Source of the DNA: Leptospira mtsangambouensis
GTDB lineage: Bacteria; Spirochaetota; Leptospiria; Leptospirales; Leptospiraceae
Direction: 5' to 3'
Assembly (NCBI RefSeq): GCF_004770475.1
Contig: NZ_RQHK01000015.1
Span: forward strand, 124,001-188,000
Length of the DNA stretch: 64,000 nt
The notes below the pieces were generated by a model. That model was not told the origin of the DNA and did no database searches. It saw nothing but the letters and a program-made list of their open reading frames with translations. Made by a program: the position numbers and the translations under genes. Each line of letters starts with the position of its first letter. The first letter of the stretch is position 1. This document shows, piece after piece, positions 8,736-18,638 of this stretch.

Positions 8736-11123
8736 ATGAAACAATATGATTCCAACGTCCAAGGAGCTTTGGACATTGCACAGACAGAGGCCATGAGGAG
8801 ACAAAATACAGAAATCACTCCTTACCATTTGGTTTGGGGGTTTATGACCCTGCCAACTTCTGTTTCTGGCAAAACATTAATTAAGTATAAATCGACAGTG
8901 GATGAATTTTTAAAGAAACAAGCCCGTGCCTCTGGAGAGATTCCTTTTGAGTCCCTTAGGACCTCACCCAAGTTGGCTCAATGGTTTACGATGGCTTCTT
9001 CTCGGGCCGCAGAAAATGGACGTGAAGAACTGAAAGAGGCTGACTTTCTTAAATTTTTACCGCAGGTCCTTCCTGAATTAAAGATCAATTATGAAGATTT
9101 GCAGGTAAAGGAAACGGATGAAGAAGTACCTAACTTTCTTGTGAATTTGAATGATTTGGCAAGAGAAGGGAAACTAGATCCTGTCATTGGAAGGAGCAAA
9201 GAGATTCGTTCCGTGATGGAGATTTTGGGAAGAAGGTCAAAGAACAATCCTGTGTTAGTTGGTAGTGCGGGAGTTGGTAAAACTGCCATTGTAGAGGGTC
9301 TTGCGGAACAAATTGTAAAAGGAAGAGTTCCCGATGTACTCAAAGGAAAAACCATTTATTCTTTGGATATGGGCCAACTGATGGCTGGGACAAAATACCG
9401 CGGTGAGTTTGAAGAAAAACTAACTGCCTTACTTCGGTACATTAAAGGCCAAGCAGGAGAAGCAATTCTTTTTATAGATGAGATCCATCAATTGGTGGGA
9501 GCCGGTAAAACAGACGGGGCAATGGATGCCGCCAATCTTTTGAAACCAGCTTTGGCAAGAGGAGAACTCCATTGTATTGGTGCAACCACTCAGGATGAAT
9601 TTCAAAAGTACATTTTAGGTGACCAAGCTTTAGAAAGAAGATTCCGGGCGGTTCCAGTGAATGAACCTAGTAAGGAAGATGCCATCGAAATTCTTATGGG
9701 GATTCGTGATAAACATGAAATCCACCATGGGATTAAAATTTCGGATGAAGCGATTTATGCATCTGTGCTTTTGTCTGACCAATATATTACCGATAAATTT
9801 TTGCCGGACAAGGCAATCGATTTAGTGGATGAAGCAGCATCTGCTTTAAAACTTTCAGCTGAAGCAATGCCTACGGAACTTGTGGAATTGGAGAGCGAAA
9901 TTCGTTCCAAAAAAATCTTTGCTCAAGTAGAAAAGAAAAATGAAGAGATCTTAAAGGAAATCGAAAGTTTAGAAAAAAAATTCCAAGCTGGCAAAGTTGT
10001 TTGGGAAAAAGAAGTAAATTCGTTAAAACAAATAGCTTCTATCAAAAATAAAATTGATCGAGTGAAATTTGATTTGGACGCTGCCCAACAAAGAGCGGAC
10101 TATACTGAGGCTTCTCGTTTGAAATATGCGGTCCTTCCTGAATTGGAAAAAGAACTTAGTAATTTCCAAAACAGTTGGATTTTAGAAAGAAATCATATAG
10201 CGGCTGTTATTTCTAGACAAACAGGAATCCCAGTAGAGAAAATTCTAAAAACGAAACAAGATAATTTGCTTCATTTGGAAGAAGATTTGAATACTGTTGT
10301 TTATGGTCAGAAGGAATCCATTCGCGAAATTGCGGATACTCTTCTTACTTCTTATGCCGGTATATCTTCAGATTCAAGACCACTTGGATCTTTTTTACTG
10401 AAAGGACCTACCGGAGTAGGAAAAACTGAAACTGCAAAAGCCATTGCCAAATTTTTATTCGATCAAGAAACAAATTTGGTTCGTCTGGATCTTAGTGAGT
10501 ATTCGGAAAAACATTCTGTTGCAAAACTGATTGGAGCACCTGCGGGTTATGTTGGTTATGACGAAGGTGGAATTCTTACGGAAGCCATTCGAAGAAAACC
10601 TTACTCCGTAGTTCTTTTTGATGAAGTAGAAAAGGCACATCCTGATTTTTCTGACATCCTACTTCAAATTTTGGATGAAGGTAGATTAACTGATAACAAA
10701 GGTAGAACTATCAATTTTAAAAATACCATTGTGATTTTGACTACGAATTCAAAAAACATTGAGATGGATTTTAAGCCAGAAGTTTTGGGAAGATTGGATG
10801 CGATTCTAACCTATCATTCGTTAGATTCTTCGATTATGGAGAAACTAATTGAAAAACAAGTTCGTCAGTTGAATGAACGTTTGAAGGTAAAAGGAATTGT
10901 CATCGAACTTTCGGAAAGCACAGAACATATTTTGCGAGAACAAGGTTTTGATCCAAAATTTGGTGCAAGGCCCCTTGGCAGTGTGTTCAATCGAATTGTC
11001 AATCGTCCTTTAGCAAAAGAAATTTTAGCTGGATCCATTGGTGAAGGAACCTACCGAGCCGATTGGAATGGGGAGCTATTACAATTTGCACCCATTCCTG
11101 AGCCAGTCGGATTCAAGAAGTAA
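8736..11123 (+). CDS. ClpB-like AAA+ unfoldase/disaggregase lacking the ClpP-binding loop
   Basis: 795 aa with two AAA+ modules. Order: Clp N domain (~1-130), NBD1 (Walker A GSAGVGKT 176-183, Walker B ILFIDEIH, arginine finger LERRFRAV), a coiled-coil middle domain (~385-490) with the ClpB-style motif [16 protein letters not shown]2 (Walker A GPTGVGKT 557-564, [11 protein letters not shown]) and a C-terminal D2-small domain ending GARPL. ClpA/ClpC carry a ClpP-docking IGL/IGF loop between the sensor motif TTN and the xPEFxNRLD motif. Here that stretch is cut to [20 protein letters not shown], with no such tripeptide, and the usual PEFLNR is PEVLGR. Shorter than ordinary ClpB (~860 aa). Preceded by a CIRCE-like site and followed by a terminator, so probably a monocistronic heat-shock gene. 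Most likely a disaggregase-type protein working without ClpP. Confidence 0.85.
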   Translation: MKQYDSNVQGALDIAQTEAMRRQNTEITPYHLVWGFMTLPTSVSGKTLIKYKSTVDEFLKKQARASGEIPFESLRTSPKLAQWFTMASSRAAENGREELKEADFLKFLPQVLPELKINYEDLQVKETDEEVPNFLVNLNDLAREGKLDPVIGRSKEIRSVMEILGRRSKNNPVLVGSAGVGKTAIVEGLAEQIVKGRVPDVLKGKTIYSLDMGQLMAGTKYRGEFEEKLTALLRYIKGQAGEAILFIDEIHQLVGAGKTDGAMDAANLLKPALARGELHCIGATTQDEFQKYILGDQALERRFRAVPVNEPSKEDAIEILMGIRDKHEIHHGIKISDEAIYASVLLSDQYITDKFLPDKAIDLVDEAASALKLSAEAMPTELVELESEIRSKKIFAQVEKKNEEILKEIESLEKKFQAGKVVWEKEVNSLKQIASIKNKIDRVKFDLDAAQQRADYTEASRLKYAVLPELEKELSNFQNSWILERNHIAAVISRQTGIPVEKILKTKQDNLLHLEEDLNTVVYGQKESIREIADTLLTSYAGISSDSRPLGSFLLKGPTGVGKTETAKAIAKFLFDQETNLVRLDLSEYSEKHSVAKLIGAPAGYVGYDEGGILTEAIRRKPYSVVLFDEVEKAHPDFSDILLQILDEGRLTDNKGRTINFKNTIVILTTNSKNIEMDFKPEVLGRLDAILTYHSLDSSIMEKLIEKQVRQLNERLKVKGIVIELSESTEHILREQGFDPKFGARPLGSVFNRIVNRPLAKEILAGSIGEGTYRADWNGELLQFAPIPEPVGFKK

Positions 11124-11143
11124 ATTTTCAAAACTTTGAAATG

Positions 11144-11179
11144 AATCCAAGGATAGTGGTTCTATCCTTGGATTTTTTT
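11144..11179 (+). terminator. Rho-independent terminator of the ClpB-like gene
   Basis: Perfect 13-bp stem AATCCAAGGATAG / CTATCCTTGGATT with a five-base loop followed directly by a T run. It lies 20 bases after the stop codon of the ClpB-like gene and ends 17 bases before the aldo/keto reductase start, so the latter needs its own promoter or read-through. Confidence 0.9.
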
Positions 11180-11196
11180 AGTCTAAAGTCTACTCT

Positions 11197-12024
11197 ATGA
11201 CAAATCTCAAAATCTCATCTGTTTTGAAATCCAACCAATCGGTCTCCGTCCCACAGTTGGGACTTGGCGTTTGGAAATCTCGTCCGAAAGAATGCCTAGA
11301 TGCTGTCAAATCAGCTTTATCACTGGGATATCGCCATATTGATACTGCTGCCATCTATGGAAACGAATCGGAAGTGGGCGCGGCAATCAAAGAAAGTGGT
11401 GTAAATCGAAGTGATATCTTTCTTGTCACAAAACTTTGGAATGCCGACCAGGGTTATGATTCCGCATTACGTGCGATAGATGTTTCTTTAAATAAATTGG
11501 ATACAGATTATGTTGATATGTATTTAATTCATTTTCCTGTCTCAGGGAAAAGAAAGGAATCGTGGAAGGCACTGGAAAAGATAAAAGCAGATGGAAAAGC
11601 AAAATCCATAGGGGTAAGTAATTTTATGGTTTCACATCTTGAGGAACTATTAAAAGAAACTGGAACCGTCCCTGCAATGAACCAAGTGGAATACCATCCT
11701 TTTTTGCAGGATATCGAGTTAAAAGAGTATTGTTTGAAAAAAGGAATTCTACTCGAAGCATACAGCCCTCTTGCTCATGGGCAAAAGTTGGAAGACCCTC
11801 GGATCACAGCACTTGCAAATCGTTATCAAAAATCAAATGCACAAATATTAATTCGATGGTCTTTACAAGCAGGGCATGTGGTGATCCCAAAATCAAAAAA
11901 TCCAGTTCGTATTAAAGAAAACGCAGATGTATTTGATTTTGTTTTATCAGATGAAGATATGTTGGAAATTTCCAGTTGGAATGAAAACTTCCGGACTTGT
12001 TGGGACCCCACCACTGTGGAATGA
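11197..12024 (+). CDS. Aldo/keto reductase family oxidoreductase
   Basis: 275 aa, the usual length of a prokaryotic AKR of the 2,5-diketo-D-gluconate reductase group. The catalytic tetrad is visible: Asp49, Tyr54 (DTAAIYGNE), Lys79 (LVTKLWN) and His112 (YLIHFP). Cofactor and barrel motifs GVSNF, NQVEYHPFLQ and VIPKSKNPVRIKEN (NADPH phosphate-binding loop) are all present. Cytosolic NADPH-dependent carbonyl reductase; real substrate unknown. It is separated from the preceding gene by a strong terminator and faces a lipoprotein gene on the other strand. Confidence 0.9.
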   Translation: MTNLKISSVLKSNQSVSVPQLGLGVWKSRPKECLDAVKSALSLGYRHIDTAAIYGNESEVGAAIKESGVNRSDIFLVTKLWNADQGYDSALRAIDVSLNKLDTDYVDMYLIHFPVSGKRKESWKALEKIKADGKAKSIGVSNFMVSHLEELLKETGTVPAMNQVEYHPFLQDIELKEYCLKKGILLEAYSPLAHGQKLEDPRITALANRYQKSNAQILIRWSLQAGHVVIPKSKNPVRIKENADVFDFVLSDEDMLEISSWNENFRTCWDPTTVE

Positions 12025-12052
12025 TGGGACCGAAGGATATAGATTTATCTTT

Positions 12053-13096
12053 TTATTTTTTAGAAAAAACAAGGACTGCCGATTGACGGTTGTCCTTGGT
12101 TCCTAAGTAACCATAACCAAATGGAAAGGGAAGAGTATTGTCATTTGAATGATCACTCAAACTTTTTAATTCTGGTTGGGTTTCTGGGGTGACAGCTCCA
12201 GATAGATTCCATGATTTTTCATACCTTCCAAAAACTTGACGATTCCAACTTTCTTCTGGAAAAAATCGAATCGGAAAGCCTGATTCATCTTGGACAATAA
12301 ATTCTGCATTTTTGAGCAACAGTTCTCTAAATAATTTTCTTTTTTCACCATGAAATAAATATTCTGCTGACTTTGTAAAGATTCCTATATTGGAAAGATT
12401 TGAAAAGTATTCATATAAGCCATCACCTGAAGTTCCTTCATTCCCAATTAAGAATATTTTAAAATAGGTAAGTGATTCTTGTTTATGCAGTTTTGTATCA
12501 TAAAGGGAGATTGTAAATCCCTTATAAGTAATGCCTTTGCCTTCAATTGTTTCTTCTTTGGAATCCAGAATTTCTTTACCCATACGACGAAGGAAGGCGA
12601 CAAATACAGGGTAAGCTCCATTGAGTTCCTTTTTCTTTGTTTCTTCTTTCATTTTTCGGTAAGTAAAGTAATTTCTTCCAGCTAGGTGATCAGAGAGATT
12701 TCTAATTCCTTGTTTAACTATTTGTTTTTCTTTTTCTGAAAGTGAACTGTATGAATTTGGATAACCAGGATCTTCTAATCCAAAAAGAATATAACGATCG
12801 GCGTTAGGATAAAATGAGAAAAGATTTAAAACATCAATTCCACTAAATGGATAAACAACGGTTTTAACTTTGGGTTGATAGTTTTTTCCTTTAAGGAAGT
12901 CGGTGATCGTATCTCTAGTGTTTGTTAGTTTTCTCCAACTGAGATCCATTTCATTTTTGTGAAGAATGTCTGTGTCCGTAAGACCTGCCCATTCATCATA
13001 AACGTGAGTTTCGGCAAACGCGATTTCTGTTTTCTTTTCTTGGAGTTGGCATTGAAGGGTTAAAAAAAATAAGCAAATAATTAATTTCTTCGTCAT
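12053..13096 (-). CDS. Putative lipoprotein of unknown function
   Basis: 347 aa. A short basic-hydrophobic signal peptide ends in LTLQC, so Cys16 is a likely lipidation site. No family is recognised. The mature protein mentions no obvious catalytic motif; it has a region with TVVYPFSGIDVLNLFSFYPNADRYILFGLEDPG that resembles a compact alpha/beta fold, and a C-terminal PFPFGYGYLG tail. Inference only: an envelope protein. Its start codon lies only 20 bases from that of the divergent PAS kinase, so the two promoters must overlap the opposite coding sequence. Confidence 0.75.
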   Translation of the reverse strand: MTKKLIICLFFLTLQCQLQEKKTEIAFAETHVYDEWAGLTDTDILHKNEMDLSWRKLTNTRDTITDFLKGKNYQPKVKTVVYPFSGIDVLNLFSFYPNADRYILFGLEDPGYPNSYSSLSEKEKQIVKQGIRNLSDHLAGRNYFTYRKMKEETKKKELNGAYPVFVAFLRRMGKEILDSKEETIEGKGITYKGFTISLYDTKLHKQESLTYFKIFLIGNEGTSGDGLYEYFSNLSNIGIFTKSAEYLFHGEKRKLFRELLLKNAEFIVQDESGFPIRFFPEESWNRQVFGRYEKSWNLSGAVTPETQPELKSLSDHSNDNTLPFPFGYGYLGTKDNRQSAVLVFSKK

Positions 13097-13116
13097 ATCT
13101 TGTCGGTAGGTTTTGT

Positions 13117-15492
13117 ATGGAAATCAGCGAGGCTATCGATAAAGTACTAAGTGCAAAGAAGGAGTTGGAAGCTGCCTGGGATGGAAACCCATTGCCTTCT
13201 TTTGTTTTAGACAATCATCTTAAGATCCTCAGATGCAATGCTTCTGCGACGGAACTTTTTCAGACATCTTTTTTTCATCTTTTAGGTAAGGATTTCGTTG
13301 AACTATTTTGGAAAGAAGAAATCCAAGAGGAGATCCGAAACTCGTTAGTTCGTAGGTCAGAAAAATCTTCATTTCCTGTAATCCTTTCTCGTTTGGGAGG
13401 TTCCTTCCAGCTGCTTTCTCAAGCTATATCTGAAGATCGGAGCGTTGTTTACATTGTAAATCTAGATACAATTCGTGTTCCTGAAAATCGAGAGGAGGAG
13501 GTCCGGCTCAAATTAGCTTTAGAAAGTGGACAAAGTGGAGTTTGGGATTTTTCGCTTCGTTTAGGTAAGGCTTATTTTAGTCCTGAATACGCGAGAATGT
13601 TAGGGTTTGAACCGGAACGTTTCCCACAAAATTTTTCCCATTGGGAGACTTTGGTCCACTGGGAAGACCGTGAACAAATTCGATCCTTATTTGAAAACTA
13701 TCTCAACGGTTCCATTGATTCTCATGATTTAGAAATTCGAATGTTTACAAGGTCAGGAAAAACCATTTGGGTTTGGAGTCGTGGCAAGGTTGTCGAAAGA
13801 GACGAAAATGATCTACCAGTGCGTGTGATCGGAACTCATATTGATATAACAGAACGTAAAAAAACAGAGATCCGAACAGAAGCTGTGATTGAAATCGGTC
13901 AAAAAATTTCTCTGATGGAAAGTGAAGACAGCATCTTACTTCTGGCTTTGAAATATTCCTTGCAACTAACGGAAAGTAATTGGGGTGTCGTTCGTATTTG
14001 TCGTGATGGACTTGTCATTAAAGAATCTGGTCTGTATACGATGAGAGACCAATCTAATTCTGTATTTGTACCTATCGATTCCACAACCACTTTACCACAT
14101 ATAATTCGAGAATTGCCTCTTAAATTTAATTTAAAAGATAATGAATCGATTGAACTAGCCCTTTATAATAAACGAACTGAATATGAGAGTATCGATTTTA
14201 AAGAAGTGGAATTACTCGGTACAGAACTAGTACATATTATCATTCGGAAAAGAACCGAAGATTTGCTTTTGGCAAGTGAGTGGAATCTGCAATCTATTGT
14301 CGAATGTTCCCCGAATGGTATATTGATTTTAGTTGATGGTAATATTCAATTTTATAATCGAAGCTCAGAGATTCTACTCTCGCAGAACAAAAATCAGATG
14401 AGAAATAAAAAAGTGTCTGAAATATTTGGTTTTTTAAATGGTGAAGATCCTTTTGAGTTCATTCAATCGTTATCAAATAACGGATTTGCACCTGATCAAA
14501 ATGTCGTAGAAAAAAATATAATCCTTTCGAATGGTCAAAAAAAATGGATTAGTTTTTGGGCGATAGAGATCATATATAATGGGGAAATTTCTATTTTAGT
14601 TTATTTAAATGATCTTTCAAAAGCAAAAGATACAGAAACACAATTGTTGCAAAGTGAAAAGTTGGCAACAATCGGTCAATTGGCGGCCGGGGTAGCGCAT
14701 GAGATAAACAATCCAATGGCATTTATTTCAAGTAATTTGGAAACGATGAAGCGATATCATAAACAGCTTGCTACAGTAATGGCAAATGTACATTCAGTGC
14801 TTCAGAAAAACCATATGGATCCTGCGATTTCAAAAATTCTAACTGATTGGGATCGTAATGATCTATCTAATGTTCTTTTGGATACATCTGATATTTTGGA
14901 GGAGTCAATTGACGGTGCTAGTCGTGTTGTTGAAATTGTTCGTAATATCAAAAGTTTTGCTCATGTAAATAAAGAAGAAAATTTTGTTCGTTGTAATTTG
15001 AATGAGGTGATCAATTCCGCCATTAATATTAGTCATCATAATATAAAATACGATAGTGTGGTTGAGTTTTCCTTTGATAAAAATCTTCCCGAAATATTTT
15101 GCCATCCGCAAGAGATTGGCCAGGTGTTTATAAATTTACTAGTGAATGCTGGCCACGCAATTGAAGAAAAGAAAAACCATGGTTTGTTTCCTGATACCCA
15201 GGGCGAAAAACCAGGAAAAATTGAAATCAAAACTAAGTGTATTTATTCTGAAAACAACCAACAATTTGCTGAGATAAAGATTAAAGATAACGGAATTGGA
15301 ATTCCTGAAGACATCCAGTCAAGAATCTTTGATCCTTTTTTTTCAACGAAAGAAACTGGTGAGGGAACTGGACTTGGTTTGTCCATCAGTATGGATATCA
15401 TTCGAAAACATAAAGGGAAAATTGATTTGGAAAGTGTACGTTGTGAAGGAACAACGTTTTCGATTTTGTTGCCAACAAATCTGGAGGATTAG
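13117..15492 (+). CDS. Multi-PAS/GAF-type sensor histidine kinase
   Basis: 791 aa, soluble, no membrane segment seen. PAS (~20-125), PAS/PAC of the PAS_3 type (~128-250, ending VIGTHIDITERKKTE), a GAF-like region (~255-385), another PAS (~390-510), then HisKA with His528 in AAGVAHEINNPMAF and HATPase (DNGIGIPEDIQSRIFDPFFSTK, GTGLGLSIS). NtrB/ZraS-type H-box. The stop codon is one base from the start of the receiver protein that follows, so the pair is a two-component system. The ribosome-binding site is a weak AGG seven bases upstream of the ATG. Input unknown. Confidence 0.9.
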   Translation: MEISEAIDKVLSAKKELEAAWDGNPLPSFVLDNHLKILRCNASATELFQTSFFHLLGKDFVELFWKEEIQEEIRNSLVRRSEKSSFPVILSRLGGSFQLLSQAISEDRSVVYIVNLDTIRVPENREEEVRLKLALESGQSGVWDFSLRLGKAYFSPEYARMLGFEPERFPQNFSHWETLVHWEDREQIRSLFENYLNGSIDSHDLEIRMFTRSGKTIWVWSRGKVVERDENDLPVRVIGTHIDITERKKTEIRTEAVIEIGQKISLMESEDSILLLALKYSLQLTESNWGVVRICRDGLVIKESGLYTMRDQSNSVFVPIDSTTTLPHIIRELPLKFNLKDNESIELALYNKRTEYESIDFKEVELLGTELVHIIIRKRTEDLLLASEWNLQSIVECSPNGILILVDGNIQFYNRSSEILLSQNKNQMRNKKVSEIFGFLNGEDPFEFIQSLSNNGFAPDQNVVEKNIILSNGQKKWISFWAIEIIYNGEISILVYLNDLSKAKDTETQLLQSEKLATIGQLAAGVAHEINNPMAFISSNLETMKRYHKQLATVMANVHSVLQKNHMDPAISKILTDWDRNDLSNVLLDTSDILEESIDGASRVVEIVRNIKSFAHVNKEENFVRCNLNEVINSAINISHHNIKYDSVVEFSFDKNLPEIFCHPQEIGQVFINLLVNAGHAIEEKKNHGLFPDTQGEKPGKIEIKTKCIYSENNQQFAEIKIKDNGIGIPEDIQSRIFDPFFSTKETGEGTGLGLSISMDIIRKHKGKIDLESVRCEGTTFSILLPTNLED

Positions 15493-15493
15493 T

Positions 15494-15970
15494 ATGGTTC
15501 CGAGTAGCATAGACCAATTGATACAAGAAGTAGAGTCTCAAGTAACGGACGTTAAGAAAGATGAGAAAGTTTATAAAATTGTCATGGTAGATGATATTAA
15601 ATCAATTTCTTCTTCCATGAAACGAGAGTTAACCTTTGTCGCACGTAAATTAGACAATGTTAAATTGTCGATTGTAGATATTCAAGATCCTGAAATTGCT
15701 TATGAGTATTTGCAAAAGTGTAGACCCGATCTTCTTATTTCTGATGTTAAGATGCCATACCTAACGGGCGATAAATTAGTGGAAGCGGTAAAAAAACTTT
15801 ATCCTGATTTACCTGTAATTGTTGTGACTGGGTTTGCCACAAAAGAAAACATTCTTTCTGTTTATAAATCGGATAAAAACAGTATCATTTTATCGAAGCC
15901 CTGGGAACCGGAGAGGCTTGTAGGTGCTGTGAACCAAATGTTGGGAACTAATTTCCAGTGGAACGATTGA
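15494..15970 (+). CDS. Single-domain response regulator
   Basis: 158 aa from the ATG that follows the kinase stop by one base. A longer open frame upstream exists but overlaps the kinase gene heavily and is rejected. A ~30-residue acidic lead precedes the receiver domain: acidic pocket VDD, phospho-acceptor Asp84 in LISDVKMPYLTGD, Thr in VVTGFA and Lys in SKPWEPERL. SKPW and the 'PWE' loop are typical of receivers of the FrzZ/RpfG family. There is no output domain, so it likely passes a signal by protein contact or in a phosphorelay from the kinase next to it. Confidence 0.88.
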   Translation: MVPSSIDQLIQEVESQVTDVKKDEKVYKIVMVDDIKSISSSMKRELTFVARKLDNVKLSIVDIQDPEIAYEYLQKCRPDLLISDVKMPYLTGDKLVEAVKKLYPDLPVIVVTGFATKENILSVYKSDKNSIILSKPWEPERLVGAVNQMLGTNFQWND

Positions 15971-15991
15971 TCACCTGCATTTGCCTTGAAC

Positions 15992-16025
15992 AAAAAAAAA
16001 CCGGCCCGGGAAACCCCGAACCGGT
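15992..16025 (-). terminator. Rho-independent terminator of recA
   Basis: On the minus strand: an 11-bp GC-rich stem (ACCGGTTCGGG / CCCGGGCCGGT, two G-U pairs) with a four-base loop followed by eight T. It lies 31 bases beyond the recA stop and just past the end of the facing response-regulator gene. Confidence 0.88.
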
Positions 16026-16056
16026 CAATGGTTCCTAAAAAGAAAGCCGAATGGTT

Positions 16057-17214
16057 TTATTCTCCGACAGCAACTTCCGCTTCGGTAGAGAAACTAACTG
16101 GTTGTTTTGATTTTGTTTCTTTAGTTTCCTTTGGATCCCTTTCTATGGATTTTACTTCTCTCGTTTGGATTTTGGATTGGTCCATCAGAGGGAGGCTGTT
16201 GAGATCCCGAACTTGGTTTTCGATTTTAAATGCAATGTCTGGATTTTCGAGAAAGAAGTTTCTGACTTGTTCCTTTCCTTGTCCAATCTTCTCTCCACCG
16301 TAAGAATACCATGAACCAGCTTTGGCAACAAGGTCATGACGAACCGCAAGATCAATGAGAGAACTTTCTCTGTTGATTCCATTCGCATACATGATGTCGA
16401 ACTCTGCTTGTCGGAATGGAGGGGCACATTTGTTTTTGACCACTTTCACTCGAACGCGGTTTCCAACAGGTTCTTCCTTTTCCTTTAGAGTTTCGATACG
16501 ACGGATGTCCAATCGGATGGATGCATAGAATTTTAATGCGTTTCCACCGGTAGTGGTTTCTGGACTACCGAACATCACTCCAATCTTCATACGGATTTGG
16601 TTGATAAAGATGACTGTGGTATTGGATTTCGCAATGGTTCCAGTGAGCTTACGTAGGGCTTGGGACATGAGTCGTGCTTGGAGACCCATATGAGAATCTC
16701 CCATATCCCCTTCAATCTCTGCCTTTGGAACAAGTGCAGCCACGGAGTCTATGACAATGAGGTCGATGGCATTGGAACGAACGAGGGACTCACAAATTTC
16801 CAGAGCCTCTTCCCCGTTGTCCGGTTGGGCCACGAGTAGGTCGTCTACGTTGACCCCGAGTTTTTTAGCATATGATGGATCGAGAGCGTGTTCTGCATCG
16901 ATGAAGGCAGCAATGCCTCCTTTTTTTTGCGTCTCTGCAATCGCAGAAAGAGTGAGGGTTGTTTTACCAGAAGATTCTGGTCCGTAGATTTCTACAATCC
17001 GACCGGAAGGAAACCCGCCAATTCCCAAGGCGATGTCTAAATCCAAAGATCCAGTGGATACGACGCTCATTTCTGCCATGCGTGTATCAGCACCAAGGCG
17101 CATAATGGAACCCTTACCGAATTGTTTTTCGATTTGGCCTAGGGCAGCGTCAATGGCCTGCTTTCTTTGGTCGGTTTCTTTTTCTTGAGCCTTGTCAGCT
17201 TTCTCTTTTTTCAT
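16057..17214 (-). CDS. recA: Recombinase RecA
   Basis: 385 aa. Walker A GPESSGKT at residues 78-85, Walker [13 protein letters not shown], the L2 loop region [25 protein letters not shown] split as expected, and the family signature [17 protein letters not shown]-dependent strand exchange and LexA co-protease function are the family role. The N-terminus has a lysine/glutamate-rich extension of ~18 residues before the conserved [30 protein letters not shown] ribosome-binding site is nine bases upstream of the ATG. A Leptospira-type SOS box (TTTG-N5-CAAA) was looked for in the 300-base upstream gap and not found. Divergent from the Xer recombinase gene. Confidence 0.98.
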   Translation of the reverse strand: MKKEKADKAQEKETDQRKQAIDAALGQIEKQFGKGSIMRLGADTRMAEMSVVSTGSLDLDIALGIGGFPSGRIVEIYGPESSGKTTLTLSAIAETQKKGGIAAFIDAEHALDPSYAKKLGVNVDDLLVAQPDNGEEALEICESLVRSNAIDLIVIDSVAALVPKAEIEGDMGDSHMGLQARLMSQALRKLTGTIAKSNTTVIFINQIRMKIGVMFGSPETTTGGNALKFYASIRLDIRRIETLKEKEEPVGNRVRVKVVKNKCAPPFRQAEFDIMYANGINRESSLIDLAVRHDLVAKAGSWYSYGGEKIGQGKEQVRNFFLENPDIAFKIENQVRDLNSLPLMDQSKIQTREVKSIERDPKETKETKSKQPVSFSTEAEVAVGE

Positions 17215-17517
17215 GAATCAAACGTTCTCCTAAAATCGGTGTTCCGAAAGACTAGGTAGGGGACTAGGTCAGTTGGTCTCAAAAAAACAGATCTGACCGA
17301 CTCTCTCAAGGATGAACCCATCCCTTCCGAATTCCACTCTTTTTCTCTTCCAGATTGGCTCCAGTATGCATGAGACCTGGGACAAATTAGAAAGGTGAGG
17401 GAATTTTTTCTGGATTATGTCTTTTTTTTGTCGTTTTCAACACTAAACAAAATGTAAGTACTTGTATAGTATTTTTTTGCCGTAGGAGAAAGAAAACTTT
17501 GCCGATAGTTTCTTTGT
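17215..17517. other. Divergent intergenic region recA / xer
   Basis: 303 bases without a gene. It must hold both promoters. Seen: a GACTAGGT/GACTAGGT-type direct repeat near 17250-17272 and an imperfect inverted repeat GGTCAG...CTGACC around 17267-17300. No TTTG-N5-CAAA site and no convincing RNA structure was found. Confidence 0.5.
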
Positions 17518-18453
17518 ATGACCCTGCCAGCTCTTGAAGTCCAAATCCCTGACCATTTTCCCCAAGCCATGGCTGAACTTTTCCGAAGTTACCGAACTTA
17601 TCTTAAAATTGAAAAAAATTATTCGGAACATACTCTATTTGCCTATTTGCGTGATTTGAAATTTTTCTTTGAGTTTTGTTTGAAAGAGGAAATTGACATT
17701 TTGAGTGTTGATGTCTTAGATGTGAGGGCTTATTTTGCTGATTTAAAATCGGCGAAAAAACAAGACAAAAGAACCCAAAGCCGTAAACTTTCTTCCTTAC
17801 GTACTTTTTATAAATTTTTATTCCGCGAAGAAAAGATAGGTGCCAATCCTATTTTACAAGTCAGTTTTCCTAAAACAAAAAAGAAGTTACCGAAAAACTT
17901 CACACCGATCGAAACGGAAGACATCCTGGATTATGAAGATGGTGATAAAGCAGAAGTTCTAGGGAAAAGAGACAAAGCCATTGTGGAAGTATTGTACAGC
18001 ACTGGCCTTCGAGTATTCGAGTTAGTCAATGCAAAGTTAAGCGATCTGAATCATGAATTAACATCACTTAAAGTGATGGGAAAACGTCGTAAAGAACGCT
18101 TTGTATTTATTGGCGAAGAAGCACAAAATGCACTCCGAGAGTATTTGGAAGAAAGAGGAACGGACGGCCCTGAGGAAATCTTTTTAAACCAACGTGGCGG
18201 AAAACTCACCACTCGTGGGATTCGTTATATTTTATCGGAACGAAGAACTGTGATGGGAATGGAAAAAGCCATCACACCTCATAAATTTCGACATACCTTT
18301 GCGACTGATCTTTTGAACGCCGGTGCAGACATTCGCGCCGTACAAGAGTTACTCGGTCATGCATCTTTATCTTCTACACAAGTATATTTGAGCGTTTCGA
18401 GAGACCGGTTGAAAGAAGTGTATCGGAACGCCCATCCTCATGCGAAGAAGTAG
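17518..18453 (+). CDS. Tyrosine recombinase XerC/XerD family
   Basis: 311 aa, the usual Xer length. SAM-like core-binding domain (~15-110) followed by the catalytic domain with all six family residues visible: Arg165 (STGLRVFEL), Lys189 (MGKRRKER), His256 and Arg259 (HKFRHTFATDLL), His281 (LLGHASLSSTQVY) and nucleophile Tyr290. Family role: dimer resolution at dif during chromosome segregation. XerC and XerD cannot be separated with certainty from sequence alone, though the LLGHASLSSTQVYLSVSRDRLKEVYRNAHPHA tail is of the common XerC/XerD form. No transposon or integron context is visible, which argues for housekeeping. Confidence 0.93.
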   Translation: MTLPALEVQIPDHFPQAMAELFRSYRTYLKIEKNYSEHTLFAYLRDLKFFFEFCLKEEIDILSVDVLDVRAYFADLKSAKKQDKRTQSRKLSSLRTFYKFLFREEKIGANPILQVSFPKTKKKLPKNFTPIETEDILDYEDGDKAEVLGKRDKAIVEVLYSTGLRVFELVNAKLSDLNHELTSLKVMGKRRKERFVFIGEEAQNALREYLEERGTDGPEEIFLNQRGGKLTTRGIRYILSERRTVMGMEKAITPHKFRHTFATDLLNAGADIRAVQELLGHASLSSTQVYLSVSRDRLKEVYRNAHPHAKK

Positions 18454-18468
18454 GGATTGGATTTAAGT

Positions 18469-18510
18469 TCCGCGCGCGGATAGAATCTCCCCGCCCTGAT
18501 TAGGGTGGGG
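18469..18510. repeat. GC-rich palindrome plus stem-loop
   Basis: In an AT-rich context: a perfect 12-bp palindrome TCCGCGCGCGGA (18469-18480) and, nine bases later, a 9-bp stem CCCCGCCCT / AGGGTGGGG (one G-U) with loop GATT (18489-18510). No T run follows, so it is not a standard terminator. It sits 16 bases past the xer stop. The base composition is unlike its neighbours, suggesting a dispersed intergenic element. Confidence 0.55.
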
Positions 18511-18638
18511 AACTAGACCCGCCACCCAATACGCTCCCTTTACCATAACCCCCTTTTTTTCGAAACCAAATCTCCTTTTCGTCTTAAAAAAATAACCTAT
18601 TTGTTCGCCTTTCGGATCTATTTTGGATTTTATTATTG

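Noticed and set aside
15296..15493. Upstream extension of the response regulator
   Set aside because: It overlaps the kinase HATPase domain; the ATG at 15494 starts the receiver one base after the kinase stop.
16185..16987. Open frames on both strands inside recA
   Set aside because: They have recA-shadow codon patterns, no family resemblance and lie wholly within a certain gene.
17215..17517. LexA/SOS box upstream of recA
   Set aside because: No TTTG-N5-CAAA match was found by eye on either strand.
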